10,503 nt of DNA, from contig DATJWY010000271.1 of NCBI GenBank assembly GCA_035500775.1, positions 1 through 10,503 of the forward strand, in the 5' to 3' direction. Positions within the stretch are counted from its first letter, which is position 1. Every line of letters begins with the position of its first letter. Source of the stretch: DATJWY01 sp035500775. Its GTDB lineage: Bacteria; Pseudomonadota; Alphaproteobacteria; Acetobacterales; Acetobacteraceae. This document shows, one piece after another, positions 6,673-10,503 of this stretch. The position numbers and the translations under genes were made by a program. The notes below the pieces were generated by a model, which made no database searches, had not been told where the DNA came from, and was given only the letters and a program-made list of their open reading frames with translations.

Positions 6673-7554
6673 ATGGCCAGCTTGAAGGACCTGCGCCTCC
6701 GGATCAACAGCGTCAAATCGACGCGCAAGATCACGAGCGCCATGAAGATGGTCGCGGCCTCCAAGCTGCGGCGTGCGCAGAACCTGGCGGAAGCCGCGCG
6801 CCCCTATGCCGGGCGCATGGAGGATATGCTGTGCCGTCTGGCGGCAAACGTCGCCGACCAGCCGGGCGCGCCCCGGCTGCTCGCCGGCACCGGCAACGAC
6901 AAGGTGCATCTGCTCGTCCCGGTGACGGCAGATCGCGGCCTGTGCGGAGCCTTCAACAGTAATATCGGGCGCACCACCCGCGCGCTGGCGCGCAAGCTTG
7001 AGGCCGAAGGCAAGACGGTCAAGATCCTGCCGGTCGGCCGCAAGGGGCGGGACTTCCTCCGCCGCGAGTTCCCGAACCAGATCATCGGCGAGTACAGCCT
7101 CGCCGCCTACCGCAAGATCGAGTTCGCCCACGCGGTGGAGTTCAGCGCCCGTATCATCGAGTTGCTCGATTCGGGCACGTTCGATGTCTGCACGCTGGTC
7201 TACAACCGCTTCGTCAACGCCATGTCGCAGGTGCCGACCGAGCAGCAGCTGATTCCGCTGCCCGTGCCGAAGACCCACGAGCATGAGGGCGAGGCGCACG
7301 CGCTCTACGAGTTCGAGCCGGACGAGGAGTCCATCCTGACCCGCCTGGTGCCGCAAAACCTCGCGGTGCAGATTTTCCGCGCGCTGCTTGAGAGCGGTGC
7401 CGGGGAGCAAGGCGCGCGGATGACGGCGATGGACAGCGCGACCCGCAATGCGGGCGACATGATCAACCGTCTGACGCTGAACTATAACCGCACGCGCCAG
7501 GCGAACATCACCAGAGAGCTTATTGAGATCATCTCCGGCGCCGAAGCCGTCTGA
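6673..7554 (+). CDS. atpG: F1F0 ATP synthase subunit gamma
   Basis: The gamma subunit is the rotor shaft: its N- and C-terminal helices form an antiparallel coiled coil inside the alpha3-beta3 ring and couple proton flow to catalysis. The protein has 293 aa, near the usual 285-295. The N-terminal helix has the conserved MKMVAASKLRRAQ (24-36), the Rossmann-like middle has TADRGLCGAFNSN (85-97), and the C-terminal helix (about 248-293, AMDSATRNAGDMI and following) is typical. A ribosome binding site, gagg, lies at 6661-6664, eight bases before the ATG and overlapping the atpA stop. The gap to atpA is 10 bp. Confidence 0.97.
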   Translation: MASLKDLRLRINSVKSTRKITSAMKMVAASKLRRAQNLAEAARPYAGRMEDMLCRLAANVADQPGAPRLLAGTGNDKVHLLVPVTADRGLCGAFNSNIGRTTRALARKLEAEGKTVKILPVGRKGRDFLRREFPNQIIGEYSLAAYRKIEFAHAVEFSARIIELLDSGTFDVCTLVYNRFVNAMSQVPTEQQLIPLPVPKTHEHEGEAHALYEFEPDEESILTRLVPQNLAVQIFRALLESGAGEQGARMTAMDSATRNAGDMINRLTLNYNRTRQANITRELIEIISGAEAV

Positions 7555-7586
7555 GATCGGTCCGTGCATCGATAGGAGCATCAGTC

Positions 7587-9032
7587 ATGTCTGCCACCTC
7601 CGGGGCGAAGAATAATGTCGGGCGCGTGTCGCAGGTCCTCGGCGCCGTGGTCGACGTGCAGTTCGAGGGCGATCTGCCCTTCATCCAGAACGCCCTGACC
7701 ACCACCGTCAAGGACCGCACCCTGGTGCTGGAAGTTGCCCAGGAGCTCGGCGAGCGCACCGTGCGTTGCATCGCCATGGACAGCACCGACGGCGTGGTGC
7801 GTGGTCAGGAGGTGCTGGACACGGGTGAGCCGATCCGCGTGCCCGTCGGCCCGGGGACGCTCGGCCGCATCATGAACGTGATCGGCGAGCCGATCGACGA
7901 GCGTGGCCCGATCCCCGCCAAGACCTACTACTCGATCCATCGCGACGCCCCGTCCTTCGAGGATCAGGCGGCCTCCGTCGAGATCCTCACCACCGGAATC
8001 AAGGTCGTCGACCTGCTCGCCCCCTACCTGAAGGGCGGCAAGACCGGCCTGTTCGGCGGCGCCGGCGTCGGCAAGACGGTGCTGATCCAGGAGCTGATCA
8101 ACAACATCGCCAAGGCGCATGGTGGTGTGTCGGTGTTCGCCGGCGTCGGCGAGCGCACCCGTGAGGGGAACGACCTCTATCACGAAATGACCGAGGCCGG
8201 CGTCATCAAGCTGGGCGACAACACCACCGAAGGCTCCAAGGTGGCGCTCATCTACGGCCAGATGAACGAGCCGCCGGGCGCCCGCGCCCGCGTCGCCCTC
8301 TCCGCCCTCAGCGTCGCGGAATATTTCCGCGATGAGGAAGGCCAGGACGTGCTGTTCTTCGTGGACAACATCTTCCGCTTCACCCAGGCCGGCGCCGAAG
8401 TGTCCGCGCTGCTCGGCCGCATCCCCTCCGCGGTGGGCTATCAGCCGACGCTCGCCACCGACATGGGCCTGCTGCAGGAGCGCATCACCTCGACGAAGAA
8501 GGGTTCGATCACCTCGGTGCAGGCCGTTTACGTGCCCGCCGACGACCTGACCGACCCCGCGCCCGCCGCCACCTTCGCCCATCTTGACGCGACGACCGTG
8601 CTCTCCCGCCAGATCGCCGAACTCGGCATCTATCCGGCGGTGGACCCGCTCGACTCCACCTCGCGCTCGCTCGATCCGCACATCGTCGGCGAAGAGCACT
8701 ATAAGGTGGCCCGCGAAGTGCAGCGGATCCTTCAGACCTACAAGAGCCTCCAGGACATCATCGCCATTCTCGGCATGGACGAGCTCTCGGAGGAGGACAA
8801 GCTGACCGTCGCCCGCGCGCGCAAGATCCAGAAGTTCCTCTCCCAACCCTTCCACGTCGCCGAGGTGTTCACCGGCTCGCCGGGCGTCTTCGTGAAGGTC
8901 GAGGACACGATCCGCAGCTTCAAGGAGATCATCGAGGGCAAGCACGACGACCTGCCCGAGGCGGCCTTCTACATGGTCGGCACGATCGAGGACGTGATCA
9001 AGAAGGCCGAAGCCATGAAGCAGGCGGCCTGA
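7587..9032 (+). CDS. atpD: F1F0 ATP synthase subunit beta
   Basis: The beta subunit holds the catalytic ATP sites of F1. The 481 aa include P-loop GGAGVGKT (157-164, Lys163), the catalytic glutamate and its neighbour in GVGERTREG (Glu189, Arg190), and the DELSEED loop (398-404) that pushes on gamma. A short N-terminal extension (MSATSGAKNN) precedes the beta-barrel beginning VGRVSQVLGAVVDVQF. The start is firm: aggag (7574-7578) lies eight bases before the ATG. The 32-bp gap from atpG is the longest inside the operon. All key residues are intact. Confidence 0.98.
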   Translation: MSATSGAKNNVGRVSQVLGAVVDVQFEGDLPFIQNALTTTVKDRTLVLEVAQELGERTVRCIAMDSTDGVVRGQEVLDTGEPIRVPVGPGTLGRIMNVIGEPIDERGPIPAKTYYSIHRDAPSFEDQAASVEILTTGIKVVDLLAPYLKGGKTGLFGGAGVGKTVLIQELINNIAKAHGGVSVFAGVGERTREGNDLYHEMTEAGVIKLGDNTTEGSKVALIYGQMNEPPGARARVALSALSVAEYFRDEEGQDVLFFVDNIFRFTQAGAEVSALLGRIPSAVGYQPTLATDMGLLQERITSTKKGSITSVQAVYVPADDLTDPAPAATFAHLDATTVLSRQIAELGIYPAVDPLDSTSRSLDPHIVGEEHYKVAREVQRILQTYKSLQDIIAILGMDELSEEDKLTVARARKIQKFLSQPFHVAEVFTGSPGVFVKVEDTIRSFKEIIEGKHDDLPEAAFYMVGTIEDVIKKAEAMKQAA

Positions 9033-9054
9033 GGCAGGGGCGGGAGCTAGTCAC

Positions 9055-9462
9055 ATGCCGGTAACGCTTGAGATCGTCAGCCCGGAGCGGCTTCTGCTGT
9101 CGCGCCCGGTGGACATGGCGGTGATCCCCGCTTACGAGGGCGACCTCGCCGCCATGCCCAATCATGCGCCGATGATCGTCATGCTGCGGGGCGGCGTCGT
9201 CGCCCTGCACGAGGGCGACCGGGTGACCGACCGCTTCTTCGTCACCAGCGGGTTCGCGGAGATCACCGCAGACCGCTGCACCGTCCTCGCCGATGAGGCG
9301 GTGTCGCTTGCCGATCTGACTCGCGCCGATGCCGAGAAGCGCGTCGCCGAGGCGGAAGCCGGCTACGACAGCGTGGACAAGCTGGACATCGCGGCCCGCG
9401 AGGCCGCGATGGATCGGCTGCTTGCCGCCCGTGCGATGCTTCAGGCGGCTTCTGCCGCCTGA
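9055..9462 (+). CDS. atpC: F1F0 ATP synthase subunit epsilon
   Basis: Epsilon binds gamma at the foot of the central stalk and can inhibit ATP hydrolysis. The 135-aa protein has the N-terminal beta-sandwich (about 3-85, starting VTLEIVSPERLLLSRPVDMAVIP) and a C-terminal two-helix hairpin (about 88-133). The usual GxFGVLPGHAP loop is here GDLAAMPNHAP (29-39): the flanking G, P and HAP are kept and the middle is changed, which I take as lineage variation rather than damage. A ribosome binding site, gggag (9042-9046), lies eight bases before the ATG. It is the last gene of the operon, 22 bp after atpD. Confidence 0.94.
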   Translation: MPVTLEIVSPERLLLSRPVDMAVIPAYEGDLAAMPNHAPMIVMLRGGVVALHEGDRVTDRFFVTSGFAEITADRCTVLADEAVSLADLTRADAEKRVAEAEAGYDSVDKLDIAAREAAMDRLLAARAMLQAASAA

Positions 9463-9468
9463 ACGCTA

Positions 9469-9490
9469 CCTGTTGCCAGCGGGCAACAGG
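9469..9490 (+). terminator. Probable terminator of the atp operon
   Basis: A perfect 9-bp stem cctgttgcc (9469-9477) with ggcaacagg (9482-9490) and a 4-nt loop begins seven bases after the atpC stop. No T-run follows directly; the nearest is tttt at 9505-9508. A second hairpin, aggcggc/gccgcct (9443-9449/9454-9460), overlaps the last atpC codons just upstream. The position at the operon end supports termination or 3'-end protection. Confidence 0.6.
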
Positions 9491-9605
9491 GGTTGGACCA
9501 GGACTTTTACTCATCGGCAACCAGTGGCAGTGTGGTATCGTTGGAGTCGGGCGCGGGCCTGCGCGCCGGCTGCCACGCGACTGAGAAGCAGCTACAGGCG
9601 GAACG

Positions 9606-10442
9606 ATGAAGCATTGGCGGATCGAAGATGTGTCCTGGGATCGTTTCGATCCCAGCCGGGTCGATCCCTCGATCGTGCCGCTCGTCAAGGCAGCCGCCAT
9701 GGTCGAGCGCAACGGCACCGACTACGCGCTCTACCTCAACCACGTCTTCGTCGATGACCCTGATTTCCGCCAGGCGGCGGATAACTGGTCGGTGGAAGAG
9801 GTGCAGCACGGCGACGCGCTCGGCCGCTGGGCCAGCCTCGCCGACCCGTCCTGGGATTATCAGGCGGCTTTCGCCCGCTACAAGGCCGGCTACAAAGTGC
9901 CGGTGGAAGTGGACACCTCCGTGCGCGGCTCCCGCACCGGCGAGCTGATCGCCCGTTGCATGGTCGAAACCGGAACCTCCAGCTACTATAGCGCCCTCGG
10001 CGATGCGACCGAGGAGCCGGTGCTGAAGGAGATCTGCCGGCTGATCGCGGCGGATGAGTTCCGCCACTTCAAGCTGTTCTACGATCACATGCACCGCTAC
10101 CTGGAGCGCGAGAAGATCGGCGTCTTCACGCGCCTCCGCATCGCCACCGGGCGCGTGGCGGAATCGGAAGACGACGAACTGGCCTACGCCTTCCATTGCA
10201 GCAACGAGCCCGAGGGCGTCGCTTACGAGCATGGGCGGTGCATCGCCGCCTATATGTCGCGGGCGATGAGCTGCTACCGCTACCGGCATCTCGCGCGCGG
10301 GGTGGCGATGATTCTCAAGGCCGTGGGGCTGCCGCCGCAGGGGCGAGTGTCCGGGGTCGCTACGTGGCTTTCCTGGCAGCTGATGCAGCGCCGGCGGCGG
10401 AAGTTTGCCCGGGAGCTGGAAACGCTGCCGCGCGCGGCGTGA
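9606..10442 (+). CDS. Ferritin-like di-iron protein of unknown function
   Basis: The 278-aa soluble protein looks like a ferritin-like four-helix bundle with a carboxylate-bridged di-iron site. Candidate ligands form the classic pattern of two E-ExxH pairs: Glu34, Glu65 and His68 (EEVQH), then Glu121, Glu151 and His154 (DEFRH). The spacing between Glu and ExxH (31 and 30 residues) suits acyl-ACP desaturase-like and ribonucleotide reductase-like folds. Residues after about 180 form a further mainly helical part ending in a basic RRRR stretch (262-265). There is no signal peptide. Substrate is unknown; a desaturase, oxygenase or iron-handling role are all possible. The start has an imperfect ribosome binding site (aggcgg, 9596-9601). 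It lies 143 bp after atpC beyond a hairpin, so it is probably transcribed separately, although no clear promoter is visible. Confidence 0.8.
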   Translation: MKHWRIEDVSWDRFDPSRVDPSIVPLVKAAAMVERNGTDYALYLNHVFVDDPDFRQAADNWSVEEVQHGDALGRWASLADPSWDYQAAFARYKAGYKVPVEVDTSVRGSRTGELIARCMVETGTSSYYSALGDATEEPVLKEICRLIAADEFRHFKLFYDHMHRYLEREKIGVFTRLRIATGRVAESEDDELAYAFHCSNEPEGVAYEHGRCIAAYMSRAMSCYRYRHLARGVAMILKAVGLPPQGRVSGVATWLSWQLMQRRRRKFARELETLPRAA

Positions 10443-10450
10443 CGAAAAGC

Positions 10451-10503
10451 AAGGCCAGGGCGCTGCCCTGGACCCGGAGCCGGCACAGCTGCGCGCCGCG
10501 GCC
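10451..10503 (+). repeat. Multi-hairpin intergenic repeat, copy C (cut by window end)
   Basis: The sequence begins aaggccagggcgctgccctg (10451-10470), a perfect 7-bp stem ccagggc/gccctgg (10455-10461/10465-10471) with loop gct, followed by accc. This matches the outer stems of copies A (56-80) and B (1114-1140), including the preceding aaggc and the following accc. It starts eight bases after the stop of the ferritin-like gene. The bases after about 10476 do not clearly continue the pattern before the window ends, so it may be a single-hairpin version. Confidence 0.65.

Noticed and set aside
5460..8945. Long antisense open frames over atpA (5460-6764) and atpD (7581-8945)
   Set aside because: Both are shadows of highly conserved ATP synthase genes and have no family features of their own.
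9491..9605. Promoter before the ferritin-like gene (ttggac at 9493)
   Set aside because: No -10 element occurs at a suitable distance, so I do not list it as a feature.

Overview
The window is GC-rich chromosomal DNA from an alphaproteobacterium. Two things point there: an F1-only atpHAGDC operon (the F0 genes lie elsewhere in this class) and priA directly upstream of it. The style of the intergenic hairpins and the sequence of the epsilon subunit suggest the order Rhodospirillales, probably Acetobacteraceae; this finer placement is an inference.

Layout. Positions 1-171 hold no gene: a long palindrome (2-39) is followed by a multi-hairpin repeat (56-171) that ends at the xerC stop codon. On the minus strand lie a DUF484 gene (1310-1939) and, downstream of it, the tyrosine recombinase gene xerC (169-1104). 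The 205 bp between them are almost filled by a second copy of the repeat in opposite orientation (1114-1290), which carries a 43-bp nested palindrome. A 233-bp divergent spacer with an 18-bp tandem duplication separates DUF484 from priA (+, 2173-4413). Next comes atpH-atpA-atpG-atpD-atpC (+, 4576-9462), closed by a 9-bp-stem hairpin. A gene for a ferritin-like di-iron protein (9606-10442) follows, and a third copy of the repeat begins just after its stop and runs off the window.

Function. The left part is genome maintenance: XerC resolves chromosome dimers, its neighbour DUF484 is of unknown role, and PriA restarts stalled forks. The centre encodes the catalytic F1 sector of ATP synthase (alpha3 beta3 gamma delta epsilon). 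The coding content is ordinary housekeeping and I see no new enzymatic or defence system. The least explained signal is the intergenic repeat: three copies lie next to stop codons, stem sequences change in a compensatory way between copies, and one copy appears to have been entered by a smaller palindromic element flanked by 5-bp direct repeats.
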